This document shows, in pieces, positions 10,500-20,419 of a stretch of DNA of 64,000 bases. Position 1 is the first letter of the stretch. Every line of letters starts with the position of its first letter. Origin of the DNA: Geosiphon pyriformis. Lineage: Eukaryota > Glomeromycota > Glomeromycetes > Archaeosporales > Geosiphonaceae. The notes beneath the pieces are model-generated. The model had not been told where the DNA came from, did no database searches, and was given only the letters and a program-made list of their open reading frames with translations. The stretch spans positions 296,663 through 360,662 of the forward strand of contig JAAOMT010000760.1 of assembly GCA_016748015.1 (NCBI GenBank), read 5' to 3'. The position numbers and the translations under genes are program-made.

Positions 10500-12000
10500 T
10501 GTTTGGCTTGTTGTTGTAGTTAATGTTTTTCATCTGGAGACCAATCTGTTGGGATTGTTAATGTTTCCAAATATTGTTTGAGATTGTTGTAGTTTTCCGA
10601 ATTTATTGTTTGTTGGCTGTTTTGGTTGGTTAAGTTGAGTGTTGGTTTTTGTGTTTTCTAATCTTGTCTCATTCTGGAGAGACAGTCAACATTGGTGTGA
10701 AGTTTTCCTGGTTTGTGATGTACTATGTATTGATAATTTGCTAAAAATCCTGTCCATCGGGTTTGTTTTGCATTCAGCTAAGTATTTTTGTTCTGAAGCC
10801 ATTTGAGTCCAATATTATCAGTGATAATATCGAATTTTTTAGGCCTAAGATAAAAGTTGAAGTAGTGTAGGGCCCAAATTATGGCTGCTGTTTCTAGTTC
10901 TGTGGCAGAATAATTTTTCTCAGCTGGTTTTAATATTCTACTGGCATAAATGATTACTTGCTCATTTCTATTGTCATCCAATTATGATAGGATAGCACTA
11001 AAGGCAGTATAAAAGGCATCTGTTGCTAATCGAAATTGGTTGCTGAAATCTGGGTAGGCGAGGATTGGAGCTGTTGTCAGTTTTTCCTTGAGAATTTCAA
11101 AAGCTTTTTGGTGTTCGGTAGTTCATTTGTATTCAACGTTTTTGGTGGTGAGCTGGTTGAGAGGTTTTGCAATTTCCAAGAATCCTTTGATAAACTTCTG
11201 ATAGTAGAATGCTAATCCTATAAATCCTCTTAGTTCTGTAGTGTTTCAAGGAGTTTTGAAGTTTTTGACAATGCTGATTTTTCCAGAGTCCAGTTTGATT
11301 CCATCTTTACTAACGATATGCCCAAGGAAGGCCAAGCTTGTTTTTCCAAAGTAGCATTTTTCGATGTTGAGTTTTAGTCCTGCTTTTTATAATTGTTGAA
11401 AAACTTCTCGCAGGTGTTTTAAGTGTAATTTGAATGATGGAGAATAAACATCAGTATCATTAAGATAAACAACTACTGACTTCTAAAAAAGTTCTTGGTA
11501 CACAACATCTATTAATCTCTGAAACATTGTTGGTGCATTGCATAATCTGAAAGGCATTACATTGAACTCATAATTTCTACCTTGAGTGGTGAATGCTGTC
11601 TTGGAACAATCTTTGGGATCCATAGCAACTTGCCAGTAACTGCTTTCTAAATCTAGTGTTGAAAAGTATTTGGATTTTCCAAGGGCATCTAACATGTCAT
11701 CAATCTGGAGAAGGGGGTAGGCATCTTTAATTGTAACACTGTTGAATTGTTGATAGTCAACACAAAATCGAATCTTTCTATTTTTCTTTTTAACTAGCAC
11801 TACAGATGAAGCCCAAGGACTTATGGAGGGTTGGATGAGCCCATTGTTAAGCATTCATTGTACTTCTTCTCAGATGAATTGGTGGCTTTCTGGAGCAACT
11901 CAATATGCTTGTTGTCTTCTTGGTTTGACACCTCCTGTATAAATTTGGTGTTGAACCAAATTGGTTCTTCCTAAGTCATTGTTGTTTTCAGCGAAGATAT
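10500..12000 (-). pseudogene. Element B reverse transcriptase and RNase H
   Basis: RT blocks: MLNNGLIQPSISPWASSVVL, VDYQQFNSV, LDLESSYWQVAMDP and FRLCNAPTMFQRL in 11483-11854; the active-site box near 11450-11475 reads YLND, so the first Asp is lost. RNase H in 10778-10981 has YASRILKPAEKNY, Glu in ATELETAAIIWAL and IITDNIGLKWL. Stops occur at the former Trp in EYKW (TGA here, TAG in A) and at KTP-stop-NTTELRG (shared with A). Confidence 0.88.
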
Positions 12001-12740
12001 TGGCAAATTCTACAATTAGCTCTTTGAGCTGGGTCTGTTGTTGTGGTTCAAGTTGTCCCATGTTGATTTGAGATAGTTTTTCTATGACAACATGGTAGTT
12101 TTTGGAGCTAGGGTTTGGGTTGATTTTTGGTAGTGAATGTCCAATAATTTCAGAGAAATCGATGACTGTTTGGGGTAATTCTTGTTGAAATATATTATTG
12201 TGAATAACTCCAATTTCTAAATTATTTAATAAAATTATGGGGTAATTATTGGGGTTGTAAAAAGTAACTCGGACTTTCTTTGTTCCTTCTGAAATATAAA
12301 TGTTTGGGATCGAAATATTATGTTCCAAGCAGATTTGTTCATTGGACTCAAAAATTTGTTGTGTGGTTGTTGGCTTTGGGCAGGTGTAGATTTCCGGATG
12401 TTCTCCAAAAAATGAGATGGTAATTGGTTGTGAAAGTCTGAGAATCTGGTAGAATTTGTTCTGTATGTTAAGAGCTATATTAACTGGAACTGTGAATCGT
12501 CCAGTTGAACCAAAATCTTGAATTCTTCTATCGCTTTTTCCTAATTGTTCTCTTAGATTGACTAGTTGCAAACCCGAAATGTTGATTAGGGGTAGGTAAA
12601 TAGCTTGGGCAATTTTTTCAGCATGTTCAATCTTGAATGGTTTGTCAGTTTCATTTTGAAACATCACTGTAATGTCTCCAGTATATCCAGCATTGATTAT
12701 TCTTCCTCTGACATTGATTCCTTTGCTTGCCAGAGAGGAC
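11900..12740 (-). pseudogene. Element B dUTPase-like domain and dUTPase-RT linker
   Basis: Segment 11900-12667 is open. It starts inside the dUTPase domain (EKIAQAIYLPL, motif 4) and has motif 5 as RRIQDFGSTG, then a linker of about 190 residues before RT. Motif 3 lies just upstream (GRIINAGYTG, the catalytic Asp now Asn) and motif 2 SSLASKG follows a stop at about 12740. The linker ends with the HQIYTGGVKPRRQQAY segment that leads into RT in all copies. Confidence 0.82.
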
Positions 12741-13700
12741 TAGGAGGTGATTTGAACCATTGCTCCTGATGGGATTTTGAGTGCAATTTTGAGGTTGATT
12801 TTTGTGAGAGATTTGGGTTTGAGAACAAGGGTATCCTCGCCTGGATATCTTAAGTCATATTCAGCATTAATTTCGTGTGCTTTTTCAGGTTTTATTTCTT
12901 GTCCATTGTTGTTGAAGTATTTAAGTTGTAAGGCAGACTCTTGTCCAGTGAAAATAATGAGAACAAAATTGAATTTGGAGAACCTGAAGCAATGAAAGAA
13001 ATTGAAACAACACCTATCTACCTTATCAAAAATCGGAATACTAAGAGTGTAGCATTCAGAACACCACTGTTCATCATAAGGCATAATGCATTTTTCACAT
13101 AGCCTAATGTTCATTTGCTCTAATTATTGAATTTGAGCTTCTTGGGTTGGATAGATGTGACTTGCAATTTGGTGGTAGACTTCTACTTCGTCTTCATAAT
13201 CAAATCTAGCTAATTCTATGGTGTATTCAATGTATTCTGCTTTTTTCATTTGACAAATATCTTCTTTGGTAGCTCTATTAATTAATGCCATTGCTAAGTC
13301 AAAAATTATCTTGGCATTATGGGGGTAGTAATAAAGTTTGTTGAGAGCACTGTTGTATGCCGTATTAAAGGGTGTTCCTCTTTTTACTTTTTCTGAAATT
13401 GATAAAGCATATTGGCAGGTCTGATCACAGACTCCTCCTCTCATGGCTACATCAATCCAATTGCATTCTTCCAGTAGCATATCTCCACAAGTCAAACAAG
13501 AGGTGTTGTCTCATTTTCTGCTCCTTTTTATTAGATGGCCCCATCATTCTCTGTAGCAAGCCTTGCAGTAATAACAAGTATGATTTTCATATTCTTCTTC
13601 AGGTGAAATGCAGACTCTTATTGACGATAGTTTCTTGTGGCAATCCTTACATTTAAGGAGAATATAAGGGCGTTGTTTCCTTGGTTCAGATTTTGAGTAA
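12740..13700 (-). pseudogene. Element B cysteine-rich module and dUTPase start
   Basis: 13124-13495 carries ECNW..., CDQTCQYALS and the long helical part; 12740-13114 carries CEKC-x4... CSEC (the Cys cluster, one Cys changed) and dUTPase motif 1 as AEYDL (Gly lost). The acidic linker between them is inverted in this copy (12945-13036), which keeps the frame open but replaces the sequence by an unrelated Phe/Cys-rich stretch. A stop at about 13120 separates the two open pieces. Confidence 0.8.
12945..13036. other. Small internal inversion in element B (about 92 bp)
   Basis: Plus-strand 12945-13036 matches the reverse complement of the corresponding part of element A (about 5325-5430) base for base with few changes, while both flanks align in the normal direction. 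The A orientation gives the acidic Glu/Thr-rich linker that resembles element E, so B is the inverted one. Confidence 0.85.
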
Positions 13701-13849
13701 GGGATATTCTATTCAGAGGTTTCGGGTTCAGAGTGTGGGATAAAATGTTCTTGTTCTGTTTCATCAGCCCAGTTGGACGTTGATCCAAGAGCCATGAATG
13801 TTTCAATGAGAGGTTTTTCCTCTTCCAGTTCAAATTCAAAAACCGGGGC

Positions 13850-14319
13850 TTTTTCAGAGTGTTTGTTAAATGTATCACAAGTGACAAATATCCGGATGTG
13901 TTGTCCTTGGTAGGAAATTGTTAACTCTTGTGTTTTCCAATTCAGATTAGCATTGGCTTTTTGAAGCCAATCATTTCCGATGAGAGCTTAGTACTGGGGT
14001 GTGTTCATTACAAGAACTTTGACTGGAATAGTGATTCCATCAAGAGTGAATAGAAAATTGTCAATTTCTCCTACTGGGGTCTTTTTCATGCCATCGGCAG
14101 TGACAATTACTGTTTGAGCTGGTTAGTTGACATTTCTTTTCAACTGTTGCATTAACTGGTAGGTGATAATGCTTTCAGCGGATCTACTGTCTAAGATTAA
14201 GCAAATTGTTTTTTCTTCGACTTCTGCTTCAGTGTATATAGCTGTGATTGCTTTTTGTTCATTGGCGACTGCATTACTAAGCAGGAATGGTGACTCATTT
14301 GCTTCGAACTCAAAAGAGA
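13850..14319 (-). pseudogene. Element B aspartic protease
   Basis: Active-site region reads LDSRSAESII instead of LDSGSAxSII, losing both glycines by G-to-A changes. The rest (TADGMKKTPVGEIDNF, IPVKVLVMN, NDWLQKANANLNW) matches element A closely. Stops at about 14121 and in PQY-stop-ALIG. Catalytically dead as read. Confidence 0.82.
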
Positions 14320-16276
14320 ATATATCTGAAAGGTTAGCATTTTCAGCAATTCTGGCTGGTGAGATTGTGGTGGGAGTATAGGAAGGGTTTTGTTGTTGTG
14401 CTGCAGCTCTACCTTCCGAGGGTGCAGTATGGTAAAAATTCTGTTCTTCTGGCATTGTTAAATAACTGGGTTGAATGTGGTAGTGGTTGGGTCTTGGTTG
14501 AGTGGAATTTTGGGGAACCAATTGGTTGTTCAAACTGATTCTATTGTTGTTTACTTGGTATTGGTTTTGTGGTGTGAATTGATTTTGTGTAATCAGTCTT
14601 TGAGCAGGTATTTGATAATGTTGTGTGGGTAGTTGTTGGTATTGCTGTTGGATTGGCTATAGGGTAGGCTGATAATAGTTATTTTGGTATTGGGGTCTTG
14701 GTGGATAATAAGCTGGTAGTGGTGGTTGATAATAAGATTGCTGTAGTGGAGGGTAACATTAATTACTCCTATTTTGTTGGTCTTGTTGTAGCTTTCTGCA
14801 ATCTCTTTTCCAGTGGCCAGAGATTCCACAGTAATGGCAATTTTGAAGCTGGTTATTGAAAAATAGTACAAAGTTATTTTGATTTCATCTTTGGGATGGT
14901 TGATATCTTTGGGATTGCTGTTGTTGTTGATTGGTAAAATAGTTTTCAACTTTCTTTGTGAGTTGGTCAATTTTTTTCTTAGCTGCTAAGCTGGTTTCTC
15001 TAATTGCTAAATTTACAAGTTTTGTGTGATTGGCCTCTTCCATGGCCATTTCATATCTTTTCGCATGCTGTATGGCAGAGTTTAAATCTTCTGGTGCATG
15101 TGGGCAAACCTTTTTAATTAGTTTATCTTTTAGACCAGCAATAAATTGATCCAAGATTTGAGCATTGGAATAATAATCATTTGTTTCGAGTTGGCAAATT
15201 TGTCTGAGAAGTTTGTTGAATTTTTCAATATAAGTTATAACAGATTCGGAGAGTTCTTGTTTGATATTTCGAAAATGATTATGAAAGATGATAGAGGTAT
15301 TATTGTCGGTGAACTGTTTAAGGAAGGCTGCTTTGAAAGCATTCCAATCATTGAATGGGGTGGCCAAGTTTTCAAACCATTCTCCTGCTGTTCTTTTAAG
15401 AAAGTAGAGAATTGTTCTTAATATTCTGGCAGTATTCCATCCATTTGCATTTCCAGCTTTAGTAACTTGGTCGAGCCATTCTTGGGGACTGGTTTCAATG
15501 TCTTCTCCATTAAATTCAGGGATTTTTACAATATATGTTGTCATTTTATCTTCTTCGTTTTCACTGTCTATTGATTTTTCTTCAGATATTTCAAGTTTAT
15601 TTTCTTTGTTTGCTGCTGTCTCAGAGTGTTCACTTTGATTTTCAGCTAGAAAGTCAAGGAGATTGGAACTAGTTTGAAGGGGTTCTTGTTGTCTGATAAG
15701 ACTTCTGAGTGATGTAAAATCTTCTGGTCTTGCAAATCAATTCAAGGGTGAATTAGGCATTTGTGCTTGTGCAAGTGAAGCTGGAAAAGGTGTAATAGTA
15801 AGTGGAAGTTTTGAACTGGTTTTTTGTTCAGGTGTTTGTAAATGTTTGGCAGTTGTTTTTGGTAGTATTGGAGTATTTGGGATGGTTTTTGAGTATTGCT
15901 TCAATTTGTTTTTGCCTTTGTTGCTTGTTTCTGTTTCCGATTCAAAATCAATAGAGTATTGAGACTGCACTAAATATGTTTCTTCACAGTATTTGATAAT
16001 GTTAAAATTAAGTTTGTGAAAGTAAGTGGCAAGTGTTTTGCTGTTAAGGTTTTCAGTTTCCAACTGTGAATAGTGTGTTAAATTATTGTAAAGGTTGCTT
16101 CTAACTTCTGAGATATTGTAATTTCCAAAAAGATAATTGTTGATGCAGTTTTCAATGTATTGGTATACTGATTTCTTGACAACTTCAATTCCGTCTGGAA
16201 TGTTGAATCTTTGCTTGCAGTGGGTGTAAATTGATTGGTAATACTCTAGAGTTGTTGTGTCTAGTGTGGTCGCCAC
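14320..16276 (-). pseudogene. Element B gag
   Basis: Proposed start is GTG at 16274-16276 in the context AAAGTGG; no in-frame ATG lies between the primer site and this codon. N-terminal region (LEYYQSIYTHCKQRFNIPDG) is followed by a Ser/Pro/Lys linker, a stop at about 15736 (TGA where element A has CGA), then the capsid-like part in 14885-15544 (PEFNGEDIETSPQEWLDQV; ARILRTILYFLK; GEWFENLATPFNDWNAFKAAFLKQF) and the knuckle CHYCGISGHWKRDC at 14798-14839. The capsid part fits the retrotransposon gag family. Acts as the particle shell and RNA-binding protein. Confidence 0.88.
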
Positions 16277-16308
16277 TTTGAATTTTGTTGTTGCTGTGTT
16301 ATTTCCAT

Positions 16309-16320
16309 GGGAGAGCACCA
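16309..16320 (-). other. Primer binding site of element B
   Basis: Minus strand reads TGGTGCTCTCCC, two bases after the LTR end; the TGG matches a tRNA CCA end. Same motif and offset in all six elements. Confidence 0.7.
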
Positions 16321-16916
16321 AATGTTACCAGAGGTTTTTGGTCTCTTTTCTTGAATGTTGTTAATGTTTGTTTGCTGTGAATTCACGTTTTTTGGATGTG
16401 GTTGAACCTCCAATAACTGAATTTATCTTCAAATTATCTCCTATAATTTGAACTTGCTGGGCTTATGAGTGGAATGGCCAATTCTATGCTAGTTGCTTTA
16501 TGTAGTTACGTTGTAGTAAACATCAACTCTTTCCCAGAAATTGCTTGTTTGGAAGCTCACTAAAAATGTGTAGTTACTTTGCTGTGAAAGTCAACTCTTC
16601 TACAGGAATCTCGTCTGTAGGCTACCTTAATGATTATAATAAGAAAAGAAAAAAAAAATAAAAGAAATGTAAAAAAAATAGAATTCTGTCAAGGAAAACG
16701 TTTTCTATCCAGGCCTGGAGTCACTAACAGTTTACTGAAATTGGTAGCTAATCAATTTCGAAATGTTAGTTGGGTTTTTGGGGGTTTTTCTAAGTACAAT
16801 AATTAAAGAATTTGGTTTTTTGAATTATTTAATATTTATTTCTTTTTGTGTATATAGGAACAGTTTTAAGAGATAAATCTAAAGTAAGATACATTTTCTC
16901 GAAGAGAGATGCTTTT

Positions 16917-16924
16917 CTTTTATA
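16917..16924 (-). promoter_or_regulatory. TATA box of element B 5' LTR
   Basis: TATAAAAG on the minus strand, about 380 bp inside the LTR from its 5' end, downstream of the tandem array. The box is conserved in both A LTRs. Confidence 0.6.
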
Positions 16925-16970
16925 CAACTTGTCATAACACTATTCTATGAACTTGAACTTTGCTATTTTC

Positions 16971-17095
16971 TACAATTTCGCTGAACTAAAAATACATTTC
17001 AGCAAACTACAAGTTATTTTTGCGAACTATTAGATATTTCGGTGAACTATCAATTATTTTGGTGAATTTCTACAAATTTCGGCAAACTTTTAAAT
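16971..17095 (-). repeat. U3 tandem array in element B 5' LTR
   Basis: About six units of 20-21 bp with core TTTCGGTGAACTAT, homologous to the arrays in A. Sits just upstream of the TATA box. Confidence 0.75.
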
Positions 17096-17304
17096 GTTAC
17101 ATAGTTTGGGATATTGCATAATTTGATCATCGCAATTAGGTTACATTTGTGTTGTGTACAAATTGGGTTATTAATTAAATAATAATTTTGGACATTTTGC
17201 TAATGTAATAAGTGATAATTTGAAATAATAATATATGCTAATTAATGATAGGATTTATAAGATAATTTCATGCTAAATAATATCTCTAATTTTGTCTGGT
17301 AACA

Positions 17305-18446
17305 CCAGTGATAAATTGATCCAAGATTTGAGCATCAGAATAATAATTATTAATTTCAAGTTGGTGAATTTGTCTGAGAAGTTTGTTGAATTTCCCAATA
17401 TAAGTCATAACAGATTTGGAGGGTTCTTGTTTGATATTGCGAAAACAATTTCAAAAGGTGATGGAGATATTATTGTCAGTGAACTGTTCAAGGAAGGCTG
17501 CTTTGAAAGCATCCTAATCATTGAATGGAGTGGCCAAGTTTTCAAACCATTCTCCTGCTGTTTCTTTGAGAAAGTAGGAAATTGTTCTTAACATTCTGGC
17601 AGCATTCCATCTATTTGCATCTCCAGCTTTAGTAACTTGGTTGAGCCATTCTTGGAGACTGGTCTCAATGTTTTCTCCATTAAATTCAGGGATTTTTGTG
17701 ATGTATGCTGTCATTTCGTTTTCTTTGTTTTTACTGTCTATTGATTCTTTTTTAGTTATTTTAGAGTCATTTTCTTCGTTTGCTGCTGTCTCAAAGTGTT
17801 CACTTTGATTTTCAGCTAGAAAATCAAGAAGATTGGAACTAGTTTGAAGAGGTTCTTGCTGTCTGGTGAAACTTCTGAGTAATGTAAAATCTTTTGGTCT
17901 TGCAAATCGATTCAAGAGTGAATTAAGTGTTTGTGCTTGTGCAAGTAAAACTAGAAAAGGTGTGATAATAAGTGGAAGTTTTGACCTGGTTTCTTGTTCA
18001 GGTGTTTGTAAGTGTTTGGCAGTTATTTTTGGTAGTATTGGAATATTTGGGGTGGTTTTTGAGTATTGCTTCAATTTTTGTTTGCCTTTGTTGCTTGTTT
18101 CTGTCTCTGATTCAAAATCAATGGAGTATTGAGACTGTACTGGATATGTTTCTTCATAGTACTGGATAATGTTAAAATTTAGTTCTTGAAAGTAAGTGGC
18201 AAGTGTTTCACTGTTAAGATCTTCAGTTTTCAACTGTGAATAGTGTGCTAAATTGTTGTAAAGATTGCTTTTAACTTCTGAGATATTGTAATTTCTAAAA
18301 AGATAATTGTTGATGTGGTTTTCAATGTATTGGTATACTGATTTTTTGACAACTTCAATTCCGTCTGGAATGTTGAATTTTTGCTTGCAGTGGGTGTAAA
18401 TTGATTGGTAATACTCTAGAGTTGTTGCATCTGGTGTGGTTGCCAC
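17305..18446 (-). pseudogene. Element A gag, N-terminal part
   Basis: Starts with GTG at 18446 in the context AAAGTGGCA. The piece 17514-18446 is open for 310 codons: N-terminal domain (LEYYQSIYTHCKQKFNIPDG), a low-complexity linker with acidic tract, then capsid start (PEFNGENIETSLQEWLNQV, GEWFENLATPFND). A frame break or stop near 17510 precedes the cut at 17305, where B is inserted. Element A keeps CGA where B has TGA in the linker (near 17907). Homologous to B gag throughout. Confidence 0.87.
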
Positions 18447-18476
18447 TTTGAAGTTGTTTTGCTGTGTTGTTTCTGT

Positions 18477-18488
18477 GGAAGAGCACCA
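18477..18488 (-). other. Primer binding site of element A
   Basis: Minus strand TGGTGCTCTTCC, offset two bases from the LTR end at 18491. Confidence 0.7.
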
Positions 18489-19088
18489 AATGTTACTGGA
18501 GGTTTTTGGTCTCTTTTCTTAAATGTTGTTGATGTCTGTTTGCTGTGAATTCCTGTTTTTTGGATGTGGTTGAACCTCCAGTAACTGAATTTATCTTCAA
18601 ATTATCTCCTATAATTTGAACTGCTGGGCTTATAAGTAGAATGGCCAATTCCATGCCAGTTACTTTGTATAGTTACATTGTAGTAAATGTCAACTCTTTC
18701 CCAGGAATTGCTCGTCTGGAAGCTCACTAAAAATGTATAGTTACTTTGCTGTGAAAGTTAACTTTTCTACAAGAATTCTCGTTTGTAGGCTACCCAAAAT
18801 GATTTATAATAAGAAAAAAAATAAAATAAAAGAAATGTAAAAGAAAAAGTAAAACTAATAATTTATGGAAGTCATTTCGGATCCAGGCCTAGAAGTGCTT
18901 TAACAGTCTACTGAAATTGGTAGCTAATCAATTTCAAACTGTTAGTAGGAATTGGTTAATTTCAAGAAAAATAATTAAGAATTTGGCTTTTCAAATTATT
19001 TGATATTTATTTGTCTTTTGGGTGTAAAGGATTATTCTAATTGTTTAAATCTGAAATAAAATACATTTTCTCAAAGAGAGACACTCTT

Positions 19089-19096
19089 CTTTTATA
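19089..19096 (-). promoter_or_regulatory. TATA box of element A 5' LTR
   Basis: TATAAAAG on the minus strand, immediately downstream of the tandem array; likely start of the genomic RNA some tens of bases further left. Confidence 0.6.
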
Positions 19097-19144
19097 CAAC
19101 TTGTTGTAACATTATTCTATGAACTCAAACTTTGCTATTTTCTA

Positions 19145-19264
19145 CAATTTTGCTGAACTAAAGATACATTTCGACGAACTACAAGTTATTTCTGCAAACT
19201 ATTAGATATTTCGGTGAACTATCAATTATTTCGGCAAATTTTTACAAATTTTGGCAAACTTTTT
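19145..19264 (-). repeat. U3 tandem array in element A 5' LTR
   Basis: Six units of 20-21 bp (core ATTTCGGYGAACTAT), each partly decayed. Candidate enhancer because of its place just upstream of the TATA box. Confidence 0.75.
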
Positions 19265-19477
19265 GAATGTTACATAGTTTGGGGTATTGCATGATTGATT
19301 ATCACAATTAGGTTACATTTGTGTCATATACAAATTGGGTTATTAATTAAATAATAATTTCGAACATTTTGCTAATGTAATAAGTGATAATTTGAAATGA
19401 TAATATATGTTAATTAATAATGGGAATTATAATAATAATTTCATGCTAAATAATATCTCTAATTTCGTCTGGTAACA

Positions 19478-19605
19478 ACATAAAAATTGAAGGCTGATTC
19501 TGCTGGATAATAGTTGTTGGTTAAACCCAATTGTTGGCTGTACTGTTAAAATAAGAATTTAGCAAATTCTAAATGGTTTGTTCCTATTATTTCTGATTCT
19601 GCCAC
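19478..19605 (-). pseudogene. Element C gag N-terminal fragment
   Basis: Starts with GTG (19603-19605) in AAAAGTGGCA, then AESEIIGTNHLEFAKFLF and one TAA where D and F have CAA/CAG (Gln). Cut by element A after about 43 codons. Aligns to the first residues of gag in D and F. Confidence 0.75.
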
Positions 19606-19653
19606 TTTTGGATAATGGTTGTTGGTGCTAATTCTCTATAGGATTATACCTCA

Positions 19654-19665
19654 CAAGAAGCATCA
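19654..19665 (-). other. Primer binding site of element C
   Basis: Minus strand TGATGCTTCTTG; TGG has become TGA by one transition. Confidence 0.6.
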
Positions 19666-19667
19666 AA

Positions 19668-20419
19668 TATTACAGATGATTATATTGGGTCTCAAAGCAA
19701 ATAACAAATCCATAATGTGGTGCTTAATTGATATATTGATCTTGGTTTCTGAAGGTTTTTTTTATTGAGCCCTTTGTATAATGGACAGAAATTCAATTGT
19801 TGTTTCAGTAGCCTTCCAGAATCACAATTCTGTTGAATTTTTTTCTCAGTGTGGTGACTGGTAATTCTTCTGGTAAGCTATTTTCAATTATGAGTGTTCT
19901 ACCCTTGTTTTATAGGTCTTTTACTAATTCCTATAATGTCTGTAACTTAGCACTTTAATTCTTTTTGATTAGTAAAACAAAAAAAAATAACAAAGAAAAA
20001 TAAAAGAAAATAAAGAAATAAGCCAAGGCAATTACAAGTTAGTATTCTTTTAATAGCCATAATCAAGAGCTATTGTTCCAATATGGTTAAGTATCAACTT
20101 CTATCAACATAAAATGTTAATAGTGGAGTGGATTTGAGATAGTAAATAATTATTTATTGATATTTGTGATGTGGAAGGTTGTTTAGATGAAATTTAAACT
20201 GAAAGATCTGTCTTTTTTTCTTCTAATACTACTACTATATATACAAAATTGATGTTCTATAAGATTACTCACATTCCTGAACAATGTGCTATGATTTCTT
20301 GAACAATGTGCTATGGTTTTTGACATTGCTTTATATTGCTGAGCAATGTGCTTATGTGCTAATTACTACTTTCCTATTGGTCTACTATTTTCTATATCTG
20401 TTTTTTTTTATGAATAACA
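19668..20419 (-). repeat. 5' LTR of element C
   Basis: 752 bp, ends TATTACAG (TG decayed to TA) at 19668 and GAATAACA at 20419. Inverted relative to the D LTR at 21909-22717, with which it shares the TATA core and palindromic U3 repeats (20285-20370). Confidence 0.87.
20236..20243 (-). promoter_or_regulatory. TATA box of element C LTR
   Basis: TATATATA followed by the conserved AGTAGTAG-type stretch on the minus strand, as in D, F and the solo LTR. Confidence 0.55.

Larger units (their letters stand above)
7544..17304 (-). mobile_element. Ty3-like LTR retrotransposon B, nested in gag of element A
   Basis: A complete minus-strand element: 3' LTR from 7544 into the gap, internal region to 16322, 5' LTR 16323-17304, flanked by CCAG duplications. 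It is the same clade as A, and a close subfamily (LTRs alike but with a replaced stretch near 7900-7950). Its gag, protease, Cys-rich, dUTPase, RT and integrase blocks are all in one frame from 16276 down to the stop at 9224, about 2,350 codons interrupted only by stops. LTR divergence is about 4-5 percent over the comparable 558 bases. It is the youngest layer of the left nest. Confidence 0.93.
16323..17304 (-). repeat. 5' LTR of element B
   Basis: 982 bp with perfect 10-bp inverted ends, TGTTACCAGA at 16323 and TCTGGTAACA ending at 17304. Contains a TATAAAAG box (16917-16924, minus) and a U3 array to its right. Followed by the second CCAG duplication (17305-17308). Confidence 0.93.
1..19477 (-). 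mobile_element. Ty3-like LTR retrotransposon A (outer copy, split by element B)
   Basis: Element A reads on the minus strand. Its 3' LTR runs from left of the window to 798, its internal region is 799-7543 plus 17305-18490, and its 5' LTR is 18491-19477. Rejoining across 7544-17304 restores a continuous gag frame, which shows that B landed in A. About 165 bp of the left LTR lie outside the window, judged against the right LTR. A itself sits in the gag start of element C: the base after 19477 continues C gag. Internal length after removing B is about 7.9 kb, usual for Ty3 elements plus an extra domain block. The copy is dead (stops, one frame change before integrase). Confidence 0.9.
18491..19477 (-). 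repeat. 5' LTR of element A
   Basis: 987 bp from TGTTACTGGA at 18491 to TCTGGTAACA at 19477. TATAAAAG on the minus strand at 19089-19096 and the U3 array at 19145-19264. Full length here, whereas the 3' LTR has a 24-bp deletion near its outer end. Confidence 0.93.
19478..20419 (-). mobile_element. Ty3-like element C, 5' end (LTR, primer site, gag start)
   Basis: Minus-strand element of the D family: 5' LTR 19668-20419, primer site, then 43 codons of gag before element A interrupts it at 19477. The rest should lie left of the window beyond A. Its outer LTR end joins LINE-a coding sequence at 20420, so C probably sits in LINE-a. The sequence closely mirrors the start of element D in inverse orientation. 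Confidence 0.85.
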
